Assembly: GCA_022708765.1 (NCBI GenBank)
Contig: JAKIYB010000217.1
Coordinates: 1 to 7,136 of the forward strand
Direction: 5' to 3'
DNA: 7,136 nucleotides
Origin: Armatimonadota bacterium
GTDB lineage: Bacteria > Armatimonadota > Hebobacteria > CAIYQO01
Shown: piece after piece, positions 1 through 5,761 of the stretch
Layout of the letters: the number at the start of each line of letters is the position of its first letter
Position numbering within the stretch: position 1 is the stretch's first letter
Translations under genes and position numbers: made by a program
The notes under the pieces: generated by a model
Told to the model about the DNA's origin: nothing
Databases searched by the model: none
What the model saw: only the letters and a program-made list of their open reading frames with translations

Positions 1-1
1 C

Positions 2-442
2 GACCGCATCTATCTCGGCGACTGCTCCGCCTCGCTACTCTCGGAACGGGTGTACCGCGAGCGGGTGCTGCCGGTCAACCAGCGGCTGGCGACCCTCTAC
101 CCGGACTCCGGCTATCACTCCTGCGGCCTGTCCAGCCACCTGCTGGCGGCATTCAGTACGCTGCCCGGCCTGCGGCACATCCAACTCGGCGCCGGCACCG
201 ACATGGCCGCCGCCGCCCGCCTGATGCCCGGCGTGGTGATGGAGCCGCTCATTGACCCGGTGCTCATGCGCGAAGGCACCCCCGACGACATCACCCGCCT
301 CATCACCGGCATCCTCGATGACACCGCGTCCGCCCCCGGCGTCAACCTCTGCGCCTGGTCCTTCGACCGCGACACCCCCATCGAAAACGTGCGGGCGATG
401 TACGCGGCGGTTGGGCAGGTCGGACAGAAGGTGGGGTATTAA
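2..442 (+). CDS. URO-D superfamily protein (corrinoid/cobamide methyltransferase-like), C-terminal part
   Basis: Open reading frame entering from the left edge; 146 residues and a TAA stop are visible. The pattern GDCSASLLS, then YREFVLP-like YRERVLPVN, HSCG, GLRHIQLGAGTD, VVMEPLIDPVLMREGTPDDI and TPIENVRAM is the C-terminal half of a uroporphyrinogen decarboxylase-fold TIM barrel. In this superfamily, heme-pathway HemE decarboxylates uroporphyrinogen III, whereas MtaA/MtbA/CmuA-type members move methyl groups between corrinoids and thiols using a zinc held by His-x-Cys and a distal Cys. Here H39-S-C41-G and C117 (numbered from the first visible residue) fit that zinc triad, so a methyltransferase-type member is more likely than HemE; the substrate cannot be read. 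The GTG at 50 lies inside the conserved region and is not the start. The next gene converges on it from the right. Fold assignment is confident, exact role is not. Confidence 0.82.
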   Translation, partial: DRIYLGDCSASLLSERVYRERVLPVNQRLATLYPDSGYHSCGLSSHLLAAFSTLPGLRHIQLGAGTDMAAAARLMPGVVMEPLIDPVLMREGTPDDITRLITGILDDTASAPGVNLCAWSFDRDTPIENVRAMYAAVGQVGQKVGY

Positions 443-447
443 CCACT

Positions 448-477
448 GGGGCCGCGGAGTTGCAACTCCGCGACCCC
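448..477. terminator. 30-nt palindrome between convergent genes, possible bidirectional terminator
   Basis: Two 15-nt arms (GGGGCCGCGGAGTTG and CAACTCCGCGACCCC) meet without a loop and match at 14 of 15 positions. The mismatch becomes a G-U wobble in minus-strand RNA and a C-A mismatch in plus-strand RNA. It sits 5 nt after the stop of the URO-D-like gene and 10 nt beyond the stop of the opposing gene, where a shared terminator would lie. There is no T run on either side, so it is not a classical intrinsic terminator. It could instead be a dispersed intergenic palindrome or stabilise mRNA ends. Confidence 0.45.
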
Positions 478-487
478 GGTCAAGCGC

Positions 488-991
488 TCATTCAAAAATC
501 AGCGCCATCCGCTCGTCATCCGTCAGCCTTTCAACCGGCTCCGCCGGGATGCTTCCCCTTACGACCGCGTCAAGGCCGCGTGCAAAAGTGCTGATGTCAT
601 AGGTGATGGGGAAGACTTCCTCCAGCGACAGGTTCACATGCCGTGCCAGCGCTTGGGGGCCATTGCGAGCATAATCGCTGTCGTGGTAGCGGGCAAGGTG
701 AAACCAGTCATTATCCCTGCTCAACAAGGAACAGGTGAGAAACTGCCGCGTTTTCCGCAGGTGCCGCAGATCAATATTGCCTAACAGGGCATAGCCTGTT
801 GTACCACCAGCGAATCTGATCGGGATGCCGACAACACGATGTGACAGATCCGTCACCGGCAGTTCCTTTACCGGCTTCACCCATGTTTCATCCTGACCGT
901 CTTCGCTCTCGTATTCGAGTTCGAATTCCCAAACCGGATAGCGCGTCAGGTCTTCAACTGTCAGTTCAGTTACCGGTTTGCACTTACCCAT
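488..991 (-). CDS. Conserved-looking protein of unknown function (167 aa)
   Basis: I do not recognise a named family. I chose the ATG at 991 because AGAGGA (998-1003) lies 6 nt upstream of it; the frame could start at an ATG at 1030, but that start has no ribosome binding site and would add 13 residues. The protein begins MGKCKPVTELTVEDLTRYPVWEF and has an acidic stretch (EYESEDGQDETW), a VVG-IPIRFAGGTTGYALLGNID segment, then WFHLARYHDSDYARNGPQALARHVNL and a C-terminal LSLEEVFPITYDIS-type motif. It has no signal peptide, membrane segment or obvious catalytic motif, so it is probably a small soluble cytoplasmic protein. The pattern of small conserved motifs resembles widespread orphan proteins seen near immunity or toxin-type genes, but no partner is present. 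GC is about 45-55% in the lines I counted, below most neighbours. It lies downstream of and in the same direction as the kimA-like gene (104 bp gap). Confidence 0.75.
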   Translation of the reverse strand: MGKCKPVTELTVEDLTRYPVWEFELEYESEDGQDETWVKPVKELPVTDLSHRVVGIPIRFAGGTTGYALLGNIDLRHLRKTRQFLTCSLLSRDNDWFHLARYHDSDYARNGPQALARHVNLSLEEVFPITYDISTFARGLDAVVRGSIPAEPVERLTDDERMALIFE

Positions 992-997
992 ACCAGT

Positions 998-1003
998 TCC
1001 TCT
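998..1003 (-). promoter_or_regulatory. Ribosome binding site deciding the start of the 488-991 gene
   Basis: On the minus strand AGAGGA precedes ATG at 991 by 6 nt. The in-frame ATG at 1030 has no purine-rich site ahead of it, so the shorter 167-aa product is preferred. Confidence 0.6.
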
Positions 1004-1040
1004 AGCCACTATCAATGCAACGCCATACATTGTTCAACAG

Positions 1041-1058
1041 AAAAGGGGAACGAGCCCC
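1041..1058 (-). terminator. Weak intrinsic terminator candidate after the kimA-like gene
   Basis: Read on the minus strand, GGGG, a 6-nt loop (CTCGTT) and CCCC are followed directly by TTTTCT. It lies about 40 nt after the stop of the kimA-like gene. The 4-bp stem is short, so this is tentative; if it works, it separates the transporter from the 488-991 gene. Confidence 0.3.
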
Positions 1059-1071
1059 CGCCCGTCCCCCC

Positions 1072-1095
1072 AATCCAAAATCGCAAATCCAAAAT
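1072..1095. repeat. Direct repeat of AATCCAAAAT beside the kimA-like stop codon
   Basis: The 10-mer AATCCAAAAT occurs at 1072-1081 and again at 1086-1095, separated by CGCA. The second copy abuts the stop codon of the transporter gene (1096-1098). It is AT-rich inside GC-rich surroundings. Similar short AT-rich ATCCAAAAT-type tracts are known as dispersed repeats in several bacterial genomes (recalled, not searched), so this may be a small dispersed repeat. Confidence 0.5.
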
Positions 1096-3078
1096 TCAAT
1101 ACACCAGCCCGCCCCGTCCCAGCCGCCAGGCCATCGGTTTCATGAAGTAGCGGCTGGAGACCACCGTGACGTGCGGGCGGTTGAGGAGAGCGCTGCGCAG
1201 CCGTCGCGCGGTAAAGTTGTGCAGGAACTGGGTGATCCAGCTTCCCGTCTCGAACTCCGGCAGCACGATAATGACGCGGTCGCCGCTGCGCTCCATATCC
1301 GCCCAGTCCAGATAATCCATCACCGGCTCCACGAGCCAGCGGTAGGGTGACGGCACGATGTCGAGCTTGATTTTCTCGCCGAGGTAAGGCTCGACGAACT
1401 GCACCCATTTCTCTTTCAACCGCGGCGTCTTCTCGGGGTCCATCTCAATATGCACCGCGCGCAGGATGCTGTCCGGACGCCCCTCGGCGATGGCGCGCCC
1501 CGCCTCCAACCCTTCGAGAATGCCCCGATGGACGTCTGAGGAGACGAGCACCAGCACGGTGAGCGGCTCGGCGGGTTCGCTGAGCGGGTTGAAATCATAG
1601 GGGTGCAGCGTCATCGTCTCGTCAAACCACTCGTAGTGGCGCTTGATCCAGTAGCTGACCAGGACGATGATCGGGATGAGCACCACCACTACAGCCGCGC
1701 CCTGGGTGAACTTGCTGATGGCGATGACGATAGTCACGATGCCCGTCACCAGCGCGCCGGTGCCGCTCATGATCATTGCCTGCACCCAGCCCTTCTCCTT
1801 CAAACGCCGTACCCGGTTCACCACACCGAGCTGCGCCAGCGTGAAGGTGAGGAAGACGCCCACCGCGTATAGACCGATGAGCCGGGTGACGTTGGCTTCA
1901 AACATCACAATGAGCAGCACGGCGATGATCGTCAAGGTGAGGATGCCGCTGGTGTAGACCAGTCGGTCGCCCAGCCGCGTGAAGGATTTCGGCATGTAGC
2001 CGTCCTTCGCGACGATAGCCGCCAGCCGCGGAAAGCCGGCATACGCGGTATTCGCCGCGACCATCAACACCGCCAGCGTGGCGAAGTTGATGAGATAGAA
2101 CAAAATGCCCTGGCCGAAATTCGCCCGCGCCAACTGCGAGATGATCGTTTCCACTTCCGACGGCTTCGGGTGATAGATATGCGTGGCGAACCCGACGCCC
2201 AGGAAGAGGAAGGCCAGCGTGGCGATGAGGATCACCAGCGTTTTCGCCGCGTTTTTCGATTCGGGTGGCTTGAAAGCAGAGGTGCCGTCCGCCACGGCTT
2301 CCACCCCGGTCATCGCCGCGCAGCCGTTCGAGAAAGCGCGCATGATGACATAGAGTCCGAGCAGGTGTCCCGGCTGTGGCGTTGTATACTCCGCCGGCAG
2401 CGCCCCCATCATTTCCAGCGTGGGCGGCGGCCCGCCAACGAAATAGCGATAAATGCTGGCAACGATCATGATGCCGATGAGGCTGACGAAAGCATAGGCG
2501 GGCACTACGAAAAACCAGCCGGATTCTCGCGTGCCCCGCAGGTTAATCAACGTAATGATGGCAACGAGGATAATCGCCAGCCAAACCCTGAACGGCAGCA
2601 GTTCCGGGAAGGAGGAGACGGCATACGCAACCGCCGAACTGGTACTCACCGCCACCAGCACGATGTAGTCAATCGTCAGCGCCGCGGCGGTGACCAGGCC
2701 GGCGGTAGGGCTCACATAGTCGCGCACAACGGAGTACGACCCGCCACCCTTGGGATAAAGCTGGATCGCCAGCCAGAAACTTACTCCCACCGCCAGCATC
2801 AGCGCCACAATGGCGAGGGTGATGAAGATCTGGTAGTTCGTGGCGTCCCCGCCGCCCATGCCGACCGTCTCCGCCAGCACGATGAGAATTTCTTCCGTGG
2901 CGTATGCCACTGAGGAGAGCGCGTCCGAGGCGAACACCGGCAGCGCCAGCAGAATCGGCAGGCGGTGCTCCAACTGCACCGAGGTCGCCAGCGGATTGCC
3001 GAGTACCAATAAACGCAGCCGGTTCTTGATTGTTTCCCACAGGTAACTCCACTGACCGCCGCCCAGCGTACCCGGCAT
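1096..3078 (-). CDS. kimA: KimA-like APC-superfamily potassium/proton symporter
   Basis: A 660-residue inner-membrane permease that closely follows the pattern of Bacillus subtilis KimA (YdaO, about 607 aa), a high-affinity proton-coupled K+ importer inhibited by c-di-AMP. Visible hallmarks: LGNPL before the first helix; ASDALSSVAYATEE (residues 50-63), where D52 and Y59 match KimA D36 and Y43, reported K+-binding positions (recalled); YPKGGGSYSVVRDY; DYIVLVAVSTSSA; INLRGTRESG; CAAMTGVEAVADGTSAFK, matching KimA's TGVE segment; and LYAVGVFLTFTLAQLG. About twelve membrane segments span residues ~42-485. Residues ~500-640 form a cytosolic domain (VLVLVSSDVHRG, AVHIEMDPE, PSPYRWLVEPVMDYL, VIIVLPEF), the region that binds c-di-AMP in KimA. 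The ATG at 3078 follows GGAAGGGGAG (3088-3097) by 9 nt. A generic amino-acid permease is the alternative, but the C-terminal domain favours KimA. The gene diverges from the ApnL-like gene. Confidence 0.88.
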   Translation of the reverse strand: MPGTLGGGQWSYLWETIKNRLRLLVLGNPLATSVQLEHRLPILLALPVFASDALSSVAYATEEILIVLAETVGMGGGDATNYQIFITLAIVALMLAVGVSFWLAIQLYPKGGGSYSVVRDYVSPTAGLVTAAALTIDYIVLVAVSTSSAVAYAVSSFPELLPFRVWLAIILVAIITLINLRGTRESGWFFVVPAYAFVSLIGIMIVASIYRYFVGGPPPTLEMMGALPAEYTTPQPGHLLGLYVIMRAFSNGCAAMTGVEAVADGTSAFKPPESKNAAKTLVILIATLAFLFLGVGFATHIYHPKPSEVETIISQLARANFGQGILFYLINFATLAVLMVAANTAYAGFPRLAAIVAKDGYMPKSFTRLGDRLVYTSGILTLTIIAVLLIVMFEANVTRLIGLYAVGVFLTFTLAQLGVVNRVRRLKEKGWVQAMIMSGTGALVTGIVTIVIAISKFTQGAAVVVVLIPIIVLVSYWIKRHYEWFDETMTLHPYDFNPLSEPAEPLTVLVLVSSDVHRGILEGLEAGRAIAEGRPDSILRAVHIEMDPEKTPRLKEKWVQFVEPYLGEKIKLDIVPSPYRWLVEPVMDYLDWADMERSGDRVIIVLPEFETGSWITQFLHNFTARRLRSALLNRPHVTVVSSRYFMKPMAWRLGRGGLVY

Positions 3079-3110
3079 GTGACGTATCTCCCCTTCCGAA
3101 CTCGGCCCTT

Positions 3111-3139
3111 AGTATAGCACAAACGGCATACCGTATCAC
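3111..3139 (-). promoter_or_regulatory. Extended -10 promoter for the kimA-like gene
   Basis: On the minus strand the -10 TATACT (3111-3116) is preceded by TG one base upstream, an extended -10. A GTGATA (3134-3139) 17 nt upstream matches TTGACA at 4 of 6. Predicted transcription start near 3104 gives a leader of about 26 nt, enough for the ribosome binding site but too short for a riboswitch. Confidence 0.65.
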
Positions 3140-3151
3140 GCAACCGCCTGG

Positions 3152-3180
3152 GCGTCAACAGGCGCAGTCTGTGCTATACT
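3152..3180 (+). promoter_or_regulatory. Extended -10 promoter for the ApnL-like gene
   Basis: TATACT at 3175-3180 is preceded by TGC (3172-3174). The -35 position (GCGTCA, 3152-3157, spacer 17) is poor, so the TG extension probably carries recognition. The 12-mer TGTGCTATACTA is identical to the one in the divergent kimA-like promoter but inverted. Predicted start near 3187 leaves about 14 nt of leader, which includes AAGGAGG (3190-3196). Confidence 0.65.
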
Positions 3181-3200
3181 ACGGCGTCGAAGGAGGCCGT

Positions 3201-4487
3201 ATGCTGAACGCATATCACCTGTGCGCCGGGCCGATCCGGGTGAAATATCAGGACGGCGAACTGCGCTATCTGCGGGTTGGCGAGCGGGAAATCCTGCGGC
3301 GCGTATACTTTGCCGTGCGCGACGCTATGTGGGATACCGCCATGCCGACGGCGCTGATGGCGGACGTACAAGCCGGCGAGGGCGCCTTCCACATCGTGTT
3401 GGACGCCGAATGCCGCAATCCCCGCGCCCACTACCGCTGGCACGGTGAGATCAGCGGAACAGCGGACGGCGAAGTCACCTTCACCGTGCGCGGGGCGGCG
3501 CCGACTGATTTCGCCTCCCCGCGCATCGGCCTCTGCATGCTCTTCGGCACGCCCGCGCTCACCAACCAGCCTTACGAGGTGATCGGCGCCGATGGCGGCG
3601 TTACTCCCGGCATCTTCCCGGACCTGGTGGAGCCCGCGCTGCTGCAGCCGCTCAACAGCTTTCAGTCACTGCGCTACACGGTGGACGGCATGACGGTGCG
3701 AGCGAGCCTGCGCGGTGGCGCCTTCGGCATGGAGGACCAGCGCAACTATGGCGATTCATCCTATAAAGCAATGAGCGGTATGCCCTACGCCTACCCGCGC
3801 ATCCACGCGGGAGAGGAGTATGTACAAAAATTCATCCTGCGGGTCACGGACGCCCCGCAAGCCGCTTCCGCTCGCGCGTCACGCATCACCCTCGGCGCGC
3901 CGCTTGCCGCCCGCCTGCCAAAGCTCATTCCCTCTACCGCGGAGGCGAATTTCGGCAACCTTACCGCCTGCGATTGGGATCCGGCGCGCTTCCCCTCCAC
4001 GAATCCCATCGTCCTCCCCTACTCACCCGGCCTGCACCTTTTCGACGACGACACCTATATGGAAAACATCCCGACGGTGCTGGACTGGGCGCGCACGCTG
4101 CGGGCGGCGCAACCGGACGTGCCCATCCGCCTCGATCCCGTCACCCTCAACCCGCCCTACCCACGCGCCGGCGACGACCCGCGCCACGGCACCACCTTTG
4201 CCGCCGCCTGGGGCGCGCGCCTGCTCAAATATGCCGCCCTCGCCGGCATCGGGGAAGTCGCCTTCGCCTACCCCCTCCCCGCGCCGGCGCGGTTCGCCCC
4301 CTACGCCGAAGCCCCGCTGCTGGAAACAACTCCCACGGAAACGGTAGACGCGCTGGCCATGCTGGTGAATGATGAACCGCACATCTGGCTCATCAACCTG
4401 ACGGATGAAATACAACAAGTGGAACTGGAGGGGGAGAGGTACATCCTTACCGCCTACGCGCTCACCCACGCGAAAATCCGTTCGTAG
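3201..4487 (+). CDS. Short D-apionate lactonase (ApnL)-like protein
   Basis: The start is ATG 3201, four bases after AAGGAGG (3190-3196); the frame is open further upstream, but that stretch overlaps the promoter and the divergent gene. The 428-aa product has no signal peptide or membrane segment. Residues 1-240 show the all-beta domain pattern of ApnL-type proteins: AGPIRVKYQDGELRYLRVGEREILRRVYFAVRD, then an FPDLVEP-type segment and F175-GMEDQRNYGDSSYK. Residues ~270-375 resemble the last part of the ApnL barrel: PGLHLFDDDTYMEN (276-289), DVPIRLDPVTLNPPY, FAAAWGARLLKYAALAGIGEVAFAYP. Known ApnL hydrolyses D-apionolactone to D-apionate in apiose catabolism and is about 600 residues (recalled). 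About 170-200 residues that would form the front of the barrel seem to be absent, without a frameshift. No other apiose gene is in the window, so substrate is unknown. The name reflects fold similarity only; it could be a general sugar-lactone or glycoside-type protein. Confidence 0.7.
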   Translation: MLNAYHLCAGPIRVKYQDGELRYLRVGEREILRRVYFAVRDAMWDTAMPTALMADVQAGEGAFHIVLDAECRNPRAHYRWHGEISGTADGEVTFTVRGAAPTDFASPRIGLCMLFGTPALTNQPYEVIGADGGVTPGIFPDLVEPALLQPLNSFQSLRYTVDGMTVRASLRGGAFGMEDQRNYGDSSYKAMSGMPYAYPRIHAGEEYVQKFILRVTDAPQAASARASRITLGAPLAARLPKLIPSTAEANFGNLTACDWDPARFPSTNPIVLPYSPGLHLFDDDTYMENIPTVLDWARTLRAAQPDVPIRLDPVTLNPPYPRAGDDPRHGTTFAAAWGARLLKYAALAGIGEVAFAYPLPAPARFAPYAEAPLLETTPTETVDALAMLVNDEPHIWLINLTDEIQQVELEGERYILTAYALTHAKIRS

Positions 4488-4502
4488 CGCTCGTCACACC
4501 CG

Positions 4503-5471
4503 CTATCGCTCCTCAAACGGATGTCCCTCATCCTCAAAATCGGGGCGATAGGTCGCTTCCGCCTGCAGTTCCTGCATCCAGCCTTCTTCCAGGCCGGCGG
4601 CATCGAAGGCGTCGAGGGCGTCGTCATACTCGGCAACGGTGAGCGGGCGCGCCACTTCCTCCATCCGCATCGCCCGGTGGGCGGGGTAATACTGCGCCAT
4701 CAGGCTGACGGTCAGGAGTGGGGATACTTCCTGCGCCAGCCGGCGCAGGGCTTCGCGCGATCCCGCCAGCCCGTTGGGCAGCACTAAATGGCGCGCGATG
4801 ACGCCGGAAACGGCCACGCCGTCGTCATCCAGCACCAGCGGGTCAACCTGGCGATACATCTCGCGGATGGCCGCGATGGCGTGGTCGGGGTACTCCGGCG
4901 CGCCAGAAAGGCGTCGCGCGATATCGGCATCGGCATACTTCATATCCGGCAAATAGATATCCACCACCCCATCCAACAGGCGCAGCGCCTCGACGCTATC
5001 GTAACCGTTCGTGTTATACACCACCGGCAGGCGAAAACCCCGCGCCACCGCCACCGCCAGCGCCTCCACGAGCTGGGGCAGCACGTGCGTCGGCGTCACC
5101 CAGTTCACGTTGTGACACCCCATCGCTTGCAGGCGAAGGTATGCATCCGCCAGCCGTTCCGCGGTGTATTCTACGAAATCCGTGAGCTGTCCCTGGCTGA
5201 TCTGATGGTTCTGGCAGAACACGCAGCGCAGGTTGCAGCCGGCGGTGAAGATCGTGCCGGATCCACGTGTGCCGGAGATCGCCGGCTCCTCCCCGTGGTG
5301 GTCGCAGATGGAGGCGATGCGCGCCCGTGCGCCGATGCGGCACAGCCCCGTCTCGCCGGCAAGGCGGTTCACTCCGCACGCGTGCGGGCACAGGTCACAG
5401 ACAGCCAGGCGCGCCCGCAGCGCGTCGGCGCGGGCGGGCAGGTCGGGCAATTGGGCGGCACGTCCGGTCAT
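4503..5471 (-). CDS. Radical SAM protein, PflX-type (pyruvate formate-lyase activase homologue)
   Basis: A 322-residue cytoplasmic iron-sulfur enzyme. The canonical radical SAM cluster motif CxxxCxxC is present as C79-NLR-C83-VF-C86, preceded by TRGSGTIFTAG. An extra N-terminal cysteine set (C25, C28, C32, C44, in CDLCPHACGVN...GLC) is typical of the COG1313/PflX group and may bind a second metal centre. Further family segments follow: CQNHQISQG, GCHNVNWVTPTHVLPQ, VYNTNGYDSVEAL, VDIYLPDMKYAD and HLVLPNGLAGS. Members generate a 5'-deoxyadenosyl radical from SAM; the target of this group is not established and no glycyl-radical enzyme is in the window. The start is fixed: an in-frame TAG lies only four codons upstream of ATG 5471, and there is no ribosome binding site. 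The 3' end meets the ApnL-like gene with 15 bp between stops. Confidence 0.9.
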   Translation of the reverse strand: MTGRAAQLPDLPARADALRARLAVCDLCPHACGVNRLAGETGLCRIGARARIASICDHHGEEPAISGTRGSGTIFTAGCNLRCVFCQNHQISQGQLTDFVEYTAERLADAYLRLQAMGCHNVNWVTPTHVLPQLVEALAVAVARGFRLPVVYNTNGYDSVEALRLLDGVVDIYLPDMKYADADIARRLSGAPEYPDHAIAAIREMYRQVDPLVLDDDGVAVSGVIARHLVLPNGLAGSREALRRLAQEVSPLLTVSLMAQYYPAHRAMRMEEVARPLTVAEYDDALDAFDAAGLEEGWMQELQAEATYRPDFEDEGHPFEER

Positions 5472-5477
5472 GTGCGT

Positions 5478-5506
5478 ATTCTAACAGGCTTTTGCGCGTG
5501 GGTGAA
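5478..5506 (-). promoter_or_regulatory. Promoter placing the transcript start at the radical SAM start codon (leaderless)
   Basis: On the minus strand, TGTTAGAAT gives an extended -10 (TAGAAT at 5478-5483, TG at 5485-5486). TTCACC (5501-5506) lies 17 nt upstream and matches TTGACA at 4 of 6. Six bases separate the -10 from ATG 5471, so the expected +1 is the A of the ATG. Confidence 0.6.
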
Positions 5507-5616
5507 ACAATGCCGGCGACGCATGGACGGTCATAGCGGTATACAATATGCATAATATTCGACCACGGAAGATATATCGTAGCTTTTGCCGATACTCTCC
5601 CCTCTCCCAGGATTGG

Positions 5617-5678
5617 GCCTGCCCCGAAGCAATCGGGGAGAGGGGGAAGGGGGTGCCTGCCCCGAAGCAATCGGGGAG
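5617..5678. repeat. Two 24-nt direct repeats, each folding into a small hairpin
   Basis: The same 24-nt unit occurs at 5617-5640 and 5655-5678, 14 nt apart. Its core CCCCGAAGCAATCGGGG is itself an inverted repeat (6-bp stem CCCCGA/TCGGGG, loop AGCAA). The left copy sits inside a wider one: CCCCTCTCCC (5599-5608) pairs with GGGAGAGGGG (5636-5645). A GCGCGC...GCGCGC pair follows (5680-5697). It looks like a decayed small intergenic mobile or REP-like element; two units with a 14-nt gap are not a CRISPR. Confidence 0.75.
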
Positions 5679-5703
5679 GGCGCGCGCGGGAGCGCGCAAC
5701 GCA

Positions 5704-5733
5704 TTGATGCACAACTTGTGGTCAAATGATAAC
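5704..5733 (+). promoter_or_regulatory. Weak promoter candidate for the methyltransferase gene
   Basis: TTGATG (5704-5709) and GATAAC (5728-5733) are separated by 18 nt, each 4 of 6 to consensus. A start near 5740 would exclude the upstream ATG at 5726 and agree with initiation at 5762. Weak evidence. Confidence 0.3.
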
Positions 5734-5749
5734 GTTGCGAGCAGTTGAC

Positions 5750-5755
5750 GGAGGT
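5750..5755 (+). promoter_or_regulatory. Ribosome binding site deciding the methyltransferase start
   Basis: GGAGGT precedes ATG 5762 by 6 nt. The in-frame ATG at 5726 has no such site, so the shorter product is chosen. Confidence 0.75.
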
Positions 5756-5761
5756 GGCATC

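Larger units (their letters stand above)
5472..5761. other. Intergenic region with AT-rich patch and hairpin repeats
   Basis: 290 bp between the divergent radical SAM and methyltransferase genes. From left to right: radical SAM promoter (5478-5506), a GC-normal stretch, an AT-rich patch around 5538-5585 (GGTATACAATATGCATAATA and GATATATC), the C/G-rich repeat block (5599-5697), and the methyltransferase control region (about 5704-5761). Short frames here, such as a 66-codon plus-strand one, are read through the repeats and I do not call them genes. Confidence 0.7.

Noticed and set aside
1008..1037. Promoter TTGAAC (1032-1037) and GATAGT (1008-1013), 18-nt spacer, for the 488-991 gene
   Set aside because: The predicted transcript start would fall inside the ribosome binding site, so the two readings conflict.
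2170..2913. A 247-codon plus-strand frame opposite the kimA-like gene
   Set aside because: Low-complexity polar translation with no motif, antisense to a convincing transporter.
3079..3110. c-di-AMP (ydaO-type) riboswitch before the kimA-like gene
   Set aside because: The leader is about 26 nt, far shorter than this riboswitch class.
3030..3200. Upstream extension of the ApnL-like gene to 3030
   Set aside because: It would overlap the divergent kimA-like gene and both promoters; ATG 3201 with AAGGAGG is far better.
4481..4505. TAGCG...CGCTA inverted repeat at the junction of the ApnL-like and radical SAM genes as a terminator
   Set aside because: Only a 5-bp stem, no T run, and it overlaps both stop codons; too weak to call.
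4788..5555. A 255-codon plus-strand frame opposite the radical SAM gene
   Set aside because: Antisense to a gene with intact cluster motifs; His/Arg/Gln-rich with no domain.
5617..5678. Possible CRISPR array
   Set aside because: Only two repeat units, with a 14-nt G-rich spacing and self-complementary core; no cas genes nearby.
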